From positions 1-64,000 of the forward strand of contig CAMDTW010000602.1 in assembly GCA_945910005.1 (NCBI GenBank): 64,000 nucleotides of DNA. Direction: 5' to 3'. Made by a program: the position numbers and the translations under genes. The stretch is from Isoperla grammatica. Its lineage: Eukaryota > Arthropoda > Insecta > Plecoptera > Perlodidae. This document shows, piece by piece, positions 36,808-51,185 of this stretch (position 1 is its first letter; the number at the start of each line of letters is the position of its first letter). The notes beneath the pieces were generated by a model, which was not told the DNA's origin, ran no database searches, and saw nothing but the letters and a program-made list of their open reading frames with translations.

Positions 36808-39682
36808 GTTAGTGTGCATTCTGAAAGAGTATTATGAAAATGCATAAATTGAGTTTTTTGGTCGTTTTTGGTTAAAATATGCATAAAATATAGAAATTGG
36901 CTGATTTTAGTCTATCTACCACAAACTTCAAGTTTTAAGAGGAATCTTGCATACGGCTGGGATTCCTAAGGGTTTCAACCAAATTGCACAAATCGTTGTT
37001 TTAGAGCGTTTCAGGCTCCAAAGAGCACAATTTGTCCATTTCGTCACATTTCGATAACTTCTATAGAAGTTACACCAACTGTTGAAAAATAATAAAGTTA
37101 GTGTGCATTCTGAAAGAGTATTATGAAAATGCATAAATTGAGTATTTTGGCTTTTTTGGTTAAAATATGCATAAAATATAGAAATTGGCTGATTTTAGTC
37201 TATCTTCCACAAACAATCAGTTTTAAGAGGAATCTTGCATACGGCTGTGATTCCTAAGGGTTTCAACCGAATTGCACAAATCGTTGTTTAAGAGCGTTTC
37301 AGGCTCCAATAAGCACAATTTGTCCATTTCGTCACATTTCGATAACTTCTTTAGAAGTTACACCCTCCGTTGAAAAATAAGAATTATAGGTTGCATTCTT
37401 CAAGAGTATTATGAAAATGCATAAATTGAGTTTTTTGGTCGTTTTTGGTTAAAATATGCATAAAATATAGAAATTGGCTGATTTTAGTCTATCTACCACA
37501 AACTTCCATTTTTCAGAGGAATCTTGCATACGGATGGGATTCCTAAGGGTTTCAACCAAATTGCACAAATCGTTGTTTTAGAGCGTTTCAGGCTCCAATC
37601 AAAGCACAATTTGTCCATTTCGTCACATTTCGATAACTTCTTTAGAAGTTACACCCTCCGATGAAAAATAAGAATTATAGTTTTTATTCTTATGCATAAA
37701 TTGAGGTTTTAAGTCGTTTTTGGTTAAAATATGCATAAAATATAGAAATTGGCTGATTTTAGTCCATCTACCACAAACTGCCAGTTTTAAGAGGAATCTT
37801 GCATACGGCTGGGATTCCTAAGGGTTTCAACCAAATTGCACAAATCGTTGTTTTTGAGCGTTTCAGGCTCCAATAAGCACAATTTGTCCATTTCGTCACA
37901 TTTCGATAACTTCTATAGAAGTTACACCCTCCGTTGAAAAATAAGAATTATAGGTTGCATTCTTCAAGAGTATTATGAAAATGCATATATTGAGTTTTTT
38001 GGTCGTTTTTGGTTAAAATATGGATAAAATATAGAAATTGGCTGATTTCAGTCTATCTACCACATACTTCCAGTTTTAAGAGGAATCTTGCATACGGCTG
38101 GGATTCCTTAGGGTTTCAACCAAAGTTGACAAATCGTTGTTTTAGAGCGTTTTAGGCTCCAATAAGCACAATTTGTCCATTATGTCACATTTCGATAACT
38201 ACTTTAGAAGTTACACCAAACGTTGAAAAATAATAATGTTAGTGTGCATTCTGAAAGAGTATTATGAAAATGCATAAATTGAGTTTTTTGGTCGATTTTG
38301 GTTAAAATATGCATACAATATAGAAATTGGCTGATTTTAGTCTATCTACCACAAACTTCCAGTATTAAGAGGAATCTTGCATACGGCCGGGATTCCTAAG
38401 GGTTTCAACCAAAGTTGACAAATCGTTGTTTTAGAGCGTTTTAGGCTCCAATAAGCACAATTTGTCCATTTCGTCACATTTCGATAACTTCTATAGAAGT
38501 AACACCCTCCGTTGAAAAATAAGAATTATAGGCTGCATTCTTCAAGAGTATAATGAAAATGCATAAATTGAGTTTTTTCGTCGTTTTTGGTTAAAATATG
38601 CATAATATATAGAAATTGGCTTATTTTAGTCTATCTACCACAAACTTCCAGTTTTAAGAGGAATCTTGCATACGGCTGGGATTCCTAAGGGTTTCAACCA
38701 AATTGCACAAATCGTTGTTTTAGAGCGTTTCAGGCTCCAATAAGCACAATTTGTCCATTTCGTCACATTTCGATAACTTCTATAGAAGTTACACCCTCCG
38801 TCGAAAAATTAGAATTATAGGTAGCATTCTTCAAGAGTATAATGAAAATGCATAAATTGAGTTTTTTCGTCGTTTTTGGTTAAAATATGCATAAAAAATA
38901 GAAATTGGCTGATTTCAGTCTATCTACCACAAACTTCCAGTTTTAAGAGGAATCTTGCATACGGCCGGGATTCCTAAGGGTTTCAACCAAAGTTGACAAA
39001 TCGTTGTTTTAGAGCGTTTCAGTCTCCAATAAGCACAATTTGTCCATTTCGTCACATTTCGATAACTTCTATAGAAGTTACACCCTCCGTCGAAAAATAA
39101 GAATTATAGGTTGCATTCTTCAAGAGTATAATGAAAATACATAAATTGAGTTTTTTCGTCGTTTTTGGTTAAAATATGCATAAAAAATAGAAATTGGCTG
39201 ATTTCAGTCTATCTACCACAAACTTCCAGTTTTAAGAAGAATCTTGCATACGGCCGGGATTCCTAAGGGTTTCAACCAAAGTTGACAAATCGTGTTTTTA
39301 GAGCGTTTCAGGCTCCAATAAGCACAATTTGTCCATTTCGTCACATTTCGATAACTTCTATAGAAGTTACACCCTCCGTTGAAAAATAAGAAGTATAGGC
39401 TGCATTCTTCAAGAGTATAATGAAAATGCATAAATTGAGTTTTTTCGTCGTTTTTGGTTAAAATATGCATAAAATATAGAAATTGGCTGATTTCAGTCTA
39501 TCTACCACAAACTTCCAGTTTTAAGAGGAATCTTGCATACGGCTGGGATTCCTAAGGGTTTCAACCAAAGTTGACAAATCGTTGTTTTAGAGCGTTTCAG
39601 GCTCCAATAAGCACAATTTGTCCATTTTGTCATATTTCGATAACTACTTTAGAAGTTACACCAACCGTTGAAACAAAATAAT
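36808..39682 (+). repeat. Module X, copy 5 (full length, 2,875 bp)
   Basis: Full module with marker CCAAAGAGCA at 37,018. It matches 51,186-54,060 at an offset of 14,378, with few substitutions (CTTCAAGTTTT here near 36,928, CAGTATTAAG near 38,361). It ends GTTGAAACAAAATAATG, a form shared with the ends of copies 7 and 8. Confidence 0.9.
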
Positions 39683-40550
39683 GTTAGTGTGCATTCTGAA
39701 AGAGTATTATGAAAATGCATAAATTGAGTTTTTTTGGCGTTTTTGGTTTAAATATGCATAAAATATAGAAATTGGCTGATTTTAGTCTATCTACCACAAA
39801 CTTCCAGTTTTAAGAGGAATCTTGCATACGGCTGGGATTCCTAAGGGTTTCAACCAAATTGCACAAATCGTTGTTTTAGAGCGTTTCATGTTCCAATAAG
39901 CACAATTTGGCCATTTCGTCACATTTCGATAACTTCTATAGAAGTTACACCCTCCGTTGAAAAATAAGAATTATATTTTGCATTCTTCAAGAGTATTATG
40001 AAAATGCATAAATTGAGTTTTTTGGTCGTTTTTGGTTAAAATATGGATAAAATATAGAAATTGGCTGATTTTAGTCTATCTACCACAAACTTCCAGTTTT
40101 AAGAGGAATCTTGCATACGGCTGGGATTCATAAGGGTTTCAACCAAATTGCACAAATCGTTGTTTTTGAGCGTTTCAGGCTCCAATAAGCACAATTTGTC
40201 CATTTCGTCACATTTCGATAACTTATATACAAGTTACACCCTCCGTTGAAAAATAAGAATTATAGGTTGCATTCTTCAAGAGTATTATGAAAATGCATAT
40301 ATTGAGTTTTTTGGTCGTTTTTGGTTAAAATATGGATAAAATATAGAAATTGGCTGATTTCAGTCTATCTACCTCATACTTCCAGTTTTAAGAGGAATCT
40401 TGCATACGGCTGGGATTCCTAAGGGTTTCAACCAAAGTTGACAAATCGTTGTTTTAGAGCGTTTCAGGCTCTAATAAGCACAATTTGTCCATTTTGTCAC
40501 ATTTCGATAACTTCTTTAGAAGTTACACCCTCCGTTGAAAAATAAGAATT

Positions 40551-42556
40551 ATAGTTTTTATTCTTATGCATAAATTGAGGTTTTAAGTCGTTTTTGGTTA
40601 AAATATGCATAAAATATAGAAATTGGCTGATTTTAGTCTATCTACCACAAACTTCCAGTTTTAAGAGGAATCTTGCATACGGCTGGGATTCCTAAGGGTT
40701 TCAACCAAATTGCACAAATCGTTGTTTTTGAGCGTTTCAGGCTCCAATAAGCACAATTTGTCCATTTCGTCACATTTTGATAACTTCTATAGAAGTTACA
40801 CCCTCCGTTGAAAAATAAGAATTATAGGTTGCATTCTTCAAGAGTATTATGAAAATGCATATATTGAGTTTTTTGGTCGTTTTTGGTTAAAATATGGATA
40901 AAATATAGAAATTGGCTGATTTCAGTCTATCTACCACAAACTTCCAGTTTTAAGAGGAATCTTGCATACGGCTGGGATTCCTAAGGGTTTCAACCAAATT
41001 GCACAAATCGTTGTTTTAGAGCGTTTCAGGCTCCAATAAGCACAATTTGTCCATTTCGTCACATTTCGATAACTTCTATAGAAGTTACACCCTCCGTCGA
41101 AAAATAAGAATTATAGGTTGCATTCTTCAAGAGTATAATGAAAATGCATAAATTGAGTTTTTTCGTCGTTTTTGGTAAAAATATGCATAAAAAATAGAAA
41201 TTGGCTGATTTCAGTCTATCTACCACAAACTTCGAGTTTTAAGAGGAATCTTGCATACAGCTGGGATTCCTAAGTGTTTCAACTAAAGTTGACAAATCGT
41301 TGTTTTAGAGCGTTTCAGGCTCCAATAAGCACAATTTGTCCATTTCGTCACATTTCGATAACTTCTATAGAAGTTACACCCTCCGTTGAAAAATAAGAAT
41401 TATAGGCTGCATTCTTCAAGAGTATAATGAAAATGCATAAATTGAGTTTTTTCGTCGTTTTTGGTTAAAATATGCATAAAATATAGAAATTGGCTGATTT
41501 CAGTCTATCTACCACAAACTTCCAGTTTTAAGAGGAATCTTGCATACGGCTGGGATTCCTAAGGGTTTCAACCAAATTGCACAAATCGTTGTTTTAGAGC
41601 GTTTCAGGCTCCAATAAGCACAATTTGTCCATTTCGTCACATTTCGATAACTTCTATAGAAGTAACACCCTCCGTCGAAAAATAAGAATTATAGGTTGCA
41701 TTCTTCAAGAGTATAATGAAAATGTATAAATTGAGTTTTTTCGTCGTTTTTGGTTAAAATATGCATAAAAAATAGAAATTGGCTGATTTCAGTCTATCTA
41801 CCACAAACTTCCAGTTTTAAGAGGAATCTTGCATACGGCTGGGATTCCTAAGGGTTTCAACCAAAGTTGACAAATCGTTGTTTTAGAGCGTTTCAGGCTC
41901 CAATAAGCACAATTTGTCCATTTCGTCACATTTCGATAAATACTTTAGAAGTTACACAAACCGTTGAAAAATAATAAAGTTAGTGTGCATTCTGAAAGAG
42001 TATTATGAAAATGCATAAATTGAGTATTTTGGCTTTTTTGGTTAAAATATGCATAAAATATAGAAATTGGCTGATTTTAGTCTATCTTCCACAAACTTCC
42101 AGTTTTAAGAGGAATCTTGCATACGGCTGGGATTCCTAAGGGTTTCAACCGAATTGCACAAATCGTTGTTTAAGAGCGTTTCAGGCTTTGATAAGCACAA
42201 TTTGTCCATTTCGTCACATTTCGATAACTTCTTTAGAAGTTACACCCTCCGTTGAAAAATAAGAATTTTAGGTTGCATTCTTCAAGAGTATTATGAAAAT
42301 GCATAAATTGAGTTTTTTGGTCGTTTTTGGTTAAAATATGCATAAAATATAGAAATTGGCTGATTTTAGTCTATCTACCACAAACTTCCATTTTTCAGAG
42401 GAATCTTGCATACGGCTGGGATTCCTAAGGGTTTCAACCAAATTGCACAAATCGTTGTTTTAGAGCGTTTCAGGCTCCAATAAGCACAATTTGTCCATTT
42501 CGTCACATTTCGATAACTTCTTTAGAAGTTACACCCTCCGTTGAAAAATAAGAATT
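40551..42556 (+). repeat. 2,006-bp seven-monomer duplication, unit 1
   Basis: It runs from one delta junction to the next. Seven monomers with one delta predict 6x289+273 = 2,007. Paired markers with the next unit: CTTCGAGTTTT 41,231 and 43,237; start of the alpha-subtype frame 42,005 and 44,011. Sequence left of 40,551 and right of 44,563 does not match, so the duplication ends near the delta junctions. Confidence 0.87.
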
Positions 42557-44562
42557 ATAGTTTTTATTCTTATGCATAAATTGAGGTTTTAAGTCGTTTT
42601 TGGTTAAAATATTCATAAAATATAGAAATTGGCTGATTTTAGTCTATCTACCACAAACTTCCAGTTTTAAGAGGAATCTTGCATACGGCTGGGATTCCTA
42701 AGGGTTTCAACCAAATTGCACAAATCGTTGTTTTTGAGCGTTTCAGGCTCCAATAAGCACAATTTGTCCATTTCGTCACATTTCGATAACTTCTATAGAA
42801 GTTACACCCTCCGTTGAAAAATAAGAATTATAGGTTGCATTCTTCAAGAGTATTATGAAAATGCATGTATTGAGTTTTTTGGTCGTTTTTTGATAAAATA
42901 TGGATAAAATATAGAAATTGGCTGATTTCAGTCTATCTACCACAAACTTCCAGTTTTAAGAGGAATCTTGCATACGGCTGGGATTCCTAAGGGTTTCAAC
43001 TAAATTGCACAAATCGTTGTTTTAGAGCGTTTCAGGCTCCAATAAGCACAATTTGTCCATTTCGTCACATTTCGATAACTTCTATAGAAGTTACACCCTC
43101 CGTCGAAAAATAAGAATTATAGGTTGCATTCTTCAAGAGTATAATGAAAATGCATAAATTGAGTTTTTTCGTCGTTTTTGGTAAAAATATGCATAAAAAA
43201 TAGAAATTGGCTGATTTCAGTCTATCTACCACAAACTTCGAGTTTTAAGAGGTATCTTGCATACAGCTGGGATTCCTAAGTGTTTCAACTAAAGTTGACA
43301 AATCGTTGTTTTAGAGCGTTTCAGGCTCCAATAAGCACAATTTGTCCATTTCGTCACATTTCGATAACTTCTATAGAAGTTACACCCTCCGTTGAAAAAT
43401 AAGAATTATAGGCTGCATTCTTCAAGAGTATAATGAAAATGCATAAATTGAGTTTTTTCGTCGTTTTTGGTTAAAATATGCATAAAATATAGAAATTGGC
43501 TGATTTTAGTCTATCTACCACAAACTTCCAGTTTTAAGAGGAATCTTGCATACGGCTGGGATTCCTAAGGGTTTCAACCAAATTGCACAAATCGTTGTTT
43601 TAGAGCGTTTCAGGCTCCAATAAGCACAATTTGTCCATTTCGTCACATTTCGATAACTTCTATAGAAGTAACACCCTCCGTCGAAAAATAAGAATTATAG
43701 GTTGCATTCTTCAAGAGTATAATGAAAATGTATAAATTGAGTTTTTTCGTCGTTTTTGGTTAAAATATGCATAAAAAATAGAAATTGGCTGATTTCAGTC
43801 TATCTACCACAAACTTCCAGTTTTAAGAGGAATCTTGCATACGGCTGGGATTCCTAAGGGTTTCAACCAAAGTTGACAAATCGTTGTTTTAGAGCGTTTC
43901 AGGCTCCAATAAGCACAATTTGTCCATTTCGTCACATTTCGATAACTACTTTAGAAGTTACACAAACCGTTGAAAAATAATAAAGTTAGTGTGCATTCTG
44001 AAAGAGTATTATGAAAATGCATAAATTGAGTATTTTGGCTTTTTTGGTTAAAATATGCATAAAATATAGAAATTGGCTGATTTTAGTCTATCTTCCACAA
44101 ACTTCCAGTTTTAAGAGGAATCTTGCATACGGCTGGGATTCCCTAAGGGTTTCAACCGAATTGCACAAATCGTTGTTTAAGAGCGTTTCAGGCTCCAATA
44201 AGCACAATTTGTCCATTTCGTCACATTTCGATAACTTCTTTAGAAGTTACACCCTCCGTTGAAAAATAAGAATTTTAGGTTGCATTCTTCAAGAGTATTA
44301 TGAAAATGCATAATTGAGTTTTTTGGTCGTTTTTGGTTAAAATATGCATAAAACATAGAAATTGGCTGATTTTAGTCTATCTACCAAAACCTTCCATTTT
44401 TCAGAGGAATCTTGCATACGGCTGGGATTCCTAAGGGTTTCAACCAAATTGCACAAATCGTTGTTTAGAGCGTTTCAGGCTCCAATAAGCACAATTTGTC
44501 CATTTCGTCACATTTCGATAACTTCTTTAGAAGTTACACCCTCCGTTGAAAAATAAGAATTA
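42557..44562 (+). repeat. 2,006-bp seven-monomer duplication, unit 2
   Basis: Second unit, closely like the first. Private changes are ATATTCATAAAATATAG (42,611), GCATGTATTGAG (42,866), TTTTTTGATAAAATATGG and GAGGTATCTTGC near 43,250. The matching place in the first 12-kb copy (28,480-30,195) is 1,715 bp, one monomer shorter and present once. Confidence 0.87.
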
Positions 44563-45132
44563 TAGTTTTTATTCTTATGCATAAATTGAGGTTTTAAGTC
44601 GTTTTTGGTTAAAATATGCATAAAATATAGAAATTGGCTGATTTTAGTCTATCTACCACAAACTTCCAGTTTTAAGAGGAATCTTGCATACGGCTGGGAT
44701 TCCTAAGGGTTTCAACCCAAATTGCACAAATCGTTGTTTTTTGAGCGTTTCAGGCTCCAATAAGCACAATTTGTCCATTTCGTCACATTTCGATAACTTA
44801 TATACAAGTTACACCCTCCGTTGAAAAATAAGAATTATAGGTTGCATTCTTCAAGAGTATTATGAAAATGCATATATTGAGTTTTTTGGTCGTTTTTGGT
44901 TAAAATATGGATAAAATATAGAAAATTGGCTGATTTCAGTCTATCTACCACATACTTCCAGTTTTAAGAGGAATCTTGCATACGGCTGGGATTCCTAAGG
45001 GTTTCAACCAAAGTTGACAAATCGTTGTTTTATGAAGGAGCACGTTTCAGGCTCCAATAAGCACAATTTGTCCATTTCGTCATATTTCGATAACTACTTA
45101 AGAAGTTACACCAACCGTTGAAAAATAATAAT

Positions 45133-47429
45133 GTTAGTGTGCATTCTGAAAGAGTATTATGAAAATGCATAAATTGAGTTTTTTTGGCGTTTTTGGTTTA
45201 AATATGCATAAAATATAGAAATTGGCTGATTTTAGTCTATCTACCACAAACTTCCAGTTTTAAGAGGAATCTTGCATACGGCTGGGATTCCTAAGGGTTT
45301 CACCAAATTGCACAAATCGTTGTTTTAGAGCGTTTCAGGCTCCAAAGAGCACAATTTGTCCATTTCGTCACATTTCGATAACTTCTATAGAAGTTACACC
45401 AACTGTTGAAAAATAATAAAGGTTAGTGTGCATTCTGAAAGAGTATTATGAAAATGCATAAATTGAGTATTTTGGCTTTTTTGGTAAAATATGCATAAAA
45501 TATAGGAAATTGGCTGATTTTAGTCTATCTTCCACAAACAATCAGTTTTTAAGAGGAATCTTGCATACGGCTGTGATTCCTAAGGGTTTCAACCGAATTG
45601 CACAAATCGTTGTCTAAGAGCGTTTCAGGATCCAATAAGCACAATTTGTCCATTTCGTCACATTTCGATAACTTCTTTAGAAGTTACACCCTCCGTTAAA
45701 AAATAAGAATTATAGGTTGCATTCTTCAAGAGTATTATGAAAATGCATAAATTGAGTTTTTTGGTCGTTTTTGGTTAAAATATGCATAAAAAATAGAAAT
45801 TGGCTGATTTTAGTCTATCTACCACAAACTTCCATTTTTCAGAGGAATCTTGCATACGGATGGGATTCCTAAGGGTTTCAACCAAATTGCACAAATCGTT
45901 GTTTTAGAGCGTTTCAGGCCCAATCAAAGCACAATTTGTCCATTTCGTCACATTTCGATAACTTCTTTAGAAGTTACACCCTCCGATGAAAAATAAGAAT
46001 TATAGTTTTTATTCTTATGCATAAATTGAGGTTTTAAGTCGTTTTTGGTTAAAATATGCATAAAATATAGAAATTGGCTGATTTTAGTCTATCTACCACA
46101 AACTTCCAGTTTTAAGAGGAATCTTGCATACGGCTGGGATTCCTAAGGGTTTCAACCAAATTGCACAAATCGTTGTTTTTGAGCGTTTCAGGCTCCATTA
46201 AGCACAATTTGTCCATTTCGTCACATTTCGATAACTTCTATAGAAGTTACACCCTCCGTTGAAAAATAAGAATTATAGGTTGCATTCTTCAAGAGTATTA
46301 TGAAAATGCATATATTGAGTTTTATGGTCGTTTTTGGTTAAAATATGGATAAAATATAGAAATTGGCTGATTTCAGTCTATCTACCACATACTTCCAGTT
46401 TTAAGAGGAATCTTGCATACGGCTGGGATTTCTTAGGGTTTCAACCAAAGTTGACAAATCGTTGTTTTAGAGCGTTTTAGGCTCCAATAAGCACAATTTG
46501 TCCATTATGTCACATTTCGATAACTACTTTAGAAGTTACACCAACCGTTGAAAAATAATAATGTTAGTGTGCATTCTGAAAGAGTATTATGAAAATGCAT
46601 AAATTGAGTTTTTTGGTCGATTTTGGTTAAAATATGCATACAATATAGAAATTGGCTGATTTTAGTCTATCTACCACAAACTTCCAGTTTTAAGAGGAAT
46701 CTTGCATACGGCCGGGATTCCTAAGGGTTTCAACCAAAGTTGACAAATCGTTGTTTTAGAGCGTTTTAGGCTCCAATAAGCACAATTTGTCCATTTCGTC
46801 ACATTTCGATAACTTCTATAGAAGTAACACCCTCCGTTGAAAAATAAGAATTATAGGCTGCATTCTTCAAGAGTATAATGAAAATGCATAAATTGAGTTT
46901 TTTCGTCGTTTTTGGTTAAAATATGCATAATATATAGAAATTGGCTTATTTTAGTCTATCTACCACAAACTTCCAGTTTTAAGAGGAATCTTGCATACGG
47001 CTGGGATTCCTAAGGGTTTCAACCAAATTGCACAAATCGTTGTTTTAGAGCGTTTCAGGCTCCAATAAGCACAATTTGTCCATTTCGTCACATTTCGATA
47101 ACTTCTATAGAAGTTACACCCTCCGTCGAAAAATAAGAATTATAGGTTGCATTCTTCAAGAGTATAATGAAAATACATAAATTGAGTTTTTTCGTCGTTT
47201 TTGGTTAAAATATGCATAAAAAATAGAAATTGGCTGATTTCAGTCTATCTACCACAAACTTCCAGTTTTAAGAAGAATCTTGCATACGGCCGGGATTCCT
47301 AAGGGTTTCAACCAAAGTTGACAAATCGTGTTTTTAGAGCGTTTCAGGCTCCAATAAGCACAATTTGTCCATTTTGTCATATTTCGATAACTATTTTAGA
47401 AGTTACACCAACCGTTGAAAAAAAATAAT
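45133..47429 (+). repeat. Module X, copy 6 (two monomers shorter)
   Basis: Sister of copy 4 (marker 45,342; length 2,297). It shares its private substitutions and its two missing monomers, but adds one-base indels: AAAGGTTAGTG, TTTTTTGGTAAAATATG, ATATAGGAAATTGG, CAGTTTTTAAGAGG and CAGGCCCAATC. Confidence 0.87.
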
Positions 47430-50400
47430 GTTAGTGTGCATTCTGAAAGAGTATTATGAAAATGCATAAATTGAGTTTTTTGGTCGTTTTTGGTTAAAAT
47501 ATGCATAAAATATAGAAATTGGCTGATTTTAGTCTATCTACCACAAACTTCCAGTTTTAAGAGGAATCTTGCATACGGCCGGGATTCCTTAGGGTTTCAA
47601 CCAAAGTTGACAAATCGTTGTTTTAAAGCGTTTCAGGCTCCAATAAGAACAAATTGTCCATTTCGTCACATTTCGATAACTTCTATTGAAGTTACACCCT
47701 CCGTTGAAAAATAAGAATTATAGGCTGCATTCTTCAAGAGTATAATGAAAATGCATAAATTGAGTTTTTTCGTCGTTTTTGGTTAAAATATGCATAAAAT
47801 ATAGAAATTGGCTTATTTTAGTCTATCTACCACAAACTTCCAGTTTTAAGAGGAATCTTGCATACGGCTGGGATTCCTAAGGGTTTTAACCAAATTGCAC
47901 AAATCGTTGTTTTAGAGCGTTTCAGGCTCCAATAAGCACAATTTGTCCATTTCGTCACATTTCGATAACTTCTATAGAAGTTACACCCTCCGTCGAAAAA
48001 TTAGAATTATAGGTAGCATTCTTCAAGAGTATAATGAAAATGCATAAATTAGGTTTTTCGTCGTTTTTGGTTAAAATATGCATAAAAAATAGAAATTGGC
48101 TGATTTCAGTCTATCTACCACAAACTTCCAGTTTTAAGAGGAATCTTGCATACGGCCGGGATTCCTAAGGGTTTCAACCAAAGTTGACAAATCGTTGTTT
48201 TAGAGCGTTTCAGGCTCCAATAAGCACAATTTGTCCATTTCGTCACATTTCGATAACTTCTATAGAAGTTACACCCTCCGTCGAAAAAAAAAGAATTATA
48301 GGTTGCATTCTTCAAGAGTATAATGAAAATGCATAAATTGAGTTTTTTCGTCGTTTTTGGTTAAAATATGCATAAAAAATAGAAATTGGCTGATTTCAGT
48401 CTATCTACCACAAACTTCCAGTTTTAAGAGGAATCTTGCATACGGCCGGGATTCCTAAGGGTTTCAACCAAAGTTGACAAATCGTGTTTTTAGAGCGTTT
48501 CAGGCTCAAATAAGCACAATTTGTCCATTTCGTCACATTTCGATAACTTCTATAGAAGTTACACCCTCCGTTGAAAAATAAGAAGTATAGGCTGCATTCT
48601 TCAAGAGTATAATGAAAATGCATAAATTGAGTTTTTTCGTCGTTTTTGGTTAAAATATGCATAAAATATAGAAATTGGCTGATTTCAGTCTATCTACCAC
48701 AAACTTCCAGTTTTAAGAGGAATCTTGCATACGGCTGGGATTCCTAAGGGTTTCAACCAAAGTTGACAAATCGTTGTTTTAGAGCGTTTCAGGCTCCAAT
48801 AAGCACAATTTGTCCATTTCGTCATATTTCGATAACTACTTTAGAAGTTACACCAACCGTTGAAAAATAATAATGTTAGTGTGCATTCTGAAAGAGTATT
48901 ATGAAAATGCATAAATTGAGTTTTTTGGTCGTTTTTGGTTAAAATATACATAAAATATAGAAATTGGCTGATTTTAGTCTATCTACCACAAACTTCCAGT
49001 TTTAAGAGGAATCTTGCATACGGCCGGGATTCCTTAGGGTTTCAACCAAAGTTGACAAATCGTTGTTTTAAAGCGTTTCAGGCTCCAATAAGCACAAATT
49101 GTCCATTTCGTCACATTTCGATAACTTCTATAGAAGTTACACCCTCCGTTGAAAAATAAGAATTATAGGCTGCATTCTTCAAGAGTATAATGAAAATGCA
49201 TAAATTGAGTTTTTTCGTCGTTTTTGGTTAAAATATGTATAAAAAATAGAAATTGGCTGATTTCAGTCTATCTACCACAAACTTCCAGTTTTAAGAGGAA
49301 TCTTGCATACGGCCGGGATTCCTAAGGGTTTAAACCAAAGTTGACAAATCGTTGTTTTAGAGCGTTTCAGGCTCCAATAAGCACAATTTGTCCATTTCTT
49401 CACATTTCGATAACTTCTATAGAAGTTACACCCTCCGTTGAAAAATAAGAATTATAGGCTGCATTCTTCAAGAGTATAATGAAAATGCATAAATTGAGTT
49501 TTTTCGTCGTTTTTGGTTAAAATATGCATAAAATAAAGAAAAAGGCTGATTTTAGTCTATCTACCACAAACTTCCAGTTTTAAGAGGAATCTTGCATACG
49601 GCTGGGATTCCTAAGGGTTTCAACCAAATTGCACAAATCGTTGTTGTAGAGCGTTTCAGGCTCCAATAAGCACAATTTGTCCATTTCGTCACATTTCGAT
49701 AACTTCTATAGAAGTAACACTCTCCGTCGAAAAATAAGAATTATAGGTTGCATTCTTCAAGAGTATAATGAAAATGCATAAATTGAGTTTTACGTCGTTT
49801 TTGGTTAAAATATGCATAAAAAAAAGAAATTGGCTGATTTCAGTCTATCTACCACAAACTTCCAGTTTTAAGAGGAATCTTGCATACGGCCGGGATTCCT
49901 AAGGGTTTCAACCAAAGTTGACAAATCGTGTTTTTAGAGCGTTTCAGGCTCCAATAAGCACAATTTGTCCATTTCGTCACATTTCGATAACTTCTATAGA
50001 AGTTACACCCTCCGTTGAAAAATAAGAAGTATAGGCTGCATTCTTCAAGAGTATAATGAAAATGCATAAATTGAGTTTTTTCGTCGTTTTTGGTTAAAAT
50101 ATGCATAAAAAATAGAAATTGGCTGATTTCAGTCCATCTACCACAAACTTCCAGTTTTAAGAGGAATCTTGCATACGGCCGGGATTCCTAAGGGTTTCAA
50201 CCAAAGTTGACAAATCGTTGTTTTAGAGCGTTTCAGGCTCCAATAAGCACAATTTGTCCATTTCTTTACATTTCGATAACTTCTATAGAAGTTACACCCT
50301 CCGTTGAAAAATAGAAATTATAGGCTGCATTCTTCAAGAGTATAATGAAAATGCATAAATTGAGTTTTTTCGTCGTTTTTGGTTAAAATATGCATAAAAT

Positions 50401-51185
50401 AAAGAAAAAGAATGATTTTAGTCTATCTACCACAAACTTCCAGTTTTAAGAGAAATCTTGCATACGGCTGGGATTCCTAAGGGTTTCAACCAAATTGCAC
50501 AAATCGTTGTTGTAGAGCGTTTCAGGCTCCAATAAGCACAATATGTCCATTTCGTCACATTTCGATAACTTCTATAGAAGTTACACCCTCCGTCGAAAAA
50601 TAAGAATTATAGGTTGCATTCTTCAAGAGTATAATGAAAATGCATAAATTGAGTTTTTTCGTCGTTTTTGGTTAAAATATGCATAAAAAATAGAAATTGG
50701 CTGATTTCAGTCTATCTACCACAAACATCCAGTTTTAAGAGGAATCTTGCATACGGCCGGGATTCCTAAGGGTTTCAACCAAAGTTGACAAATCGTTGTT
50801 TTAGAGCGTTTTAGGCTCCAATAAGCACAATTTGTCCATTTCGTCACATTTCGATAACTTCCATAGAAGTTACACCCTCCGTCGAAAAATAAGAATTATA
50901 GGTTGCATTCTTCAAGAGTATAATGAAAATGTATAAATTGAGTTTTTTCGTCGTTTTTGGTTAAAATATGCATAAAAAATAGAAATTGGCTGATTTTAGT
51001 CTATCTACCACAAACTTCCAGTTTTAAGAGGAATCTTGCATACGGCTGGGATTCCTAAGGGTTTCAACCAAAGTTGACAAATCGTTGTTTTAGAGCGTTT
51101 CAGGCTCCAATAAGCACAATTTGTCCATTTCGTCACATTTCGATAACTACTTTAGAAGTTACACCAACCGTTGAAAAATAATAAT
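47430..51185 (+). repeat. Y segment, second long copy
   Basis: Matches 33,050-36,807 at 14,379. The offset changes to 14,378 at GAGTTTTACGTCG (49,788), where the first copy has one more base. It serves as template for the tail: from about 48,650 onward it is also repeated at an offset of 7,209. Confidence 0.86.

Larger units (their letters stand above)
27607..39680 (+). repeat. 12.07-kb HOR, copy 1 (about 42 monomers)
   Basis: It starts at an alpha unit with TTTTTTTGGCG and TTTCATGTTCC/AATTTGGCC and ends after module X copy 5, where the next unit begins the same way at 39,681. The start-to-start distance is 12,074. Order: start unit, 28.4-30.2 kb unit, module X copy 4 (30,752), Y-type monomers from 33,050 (TTAGGTTTTTCG, AAATTAGGTAGC), a second set from 34,496, module X copy 5 (36,808). 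The second copy follows directly. Confidence 0.87.
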
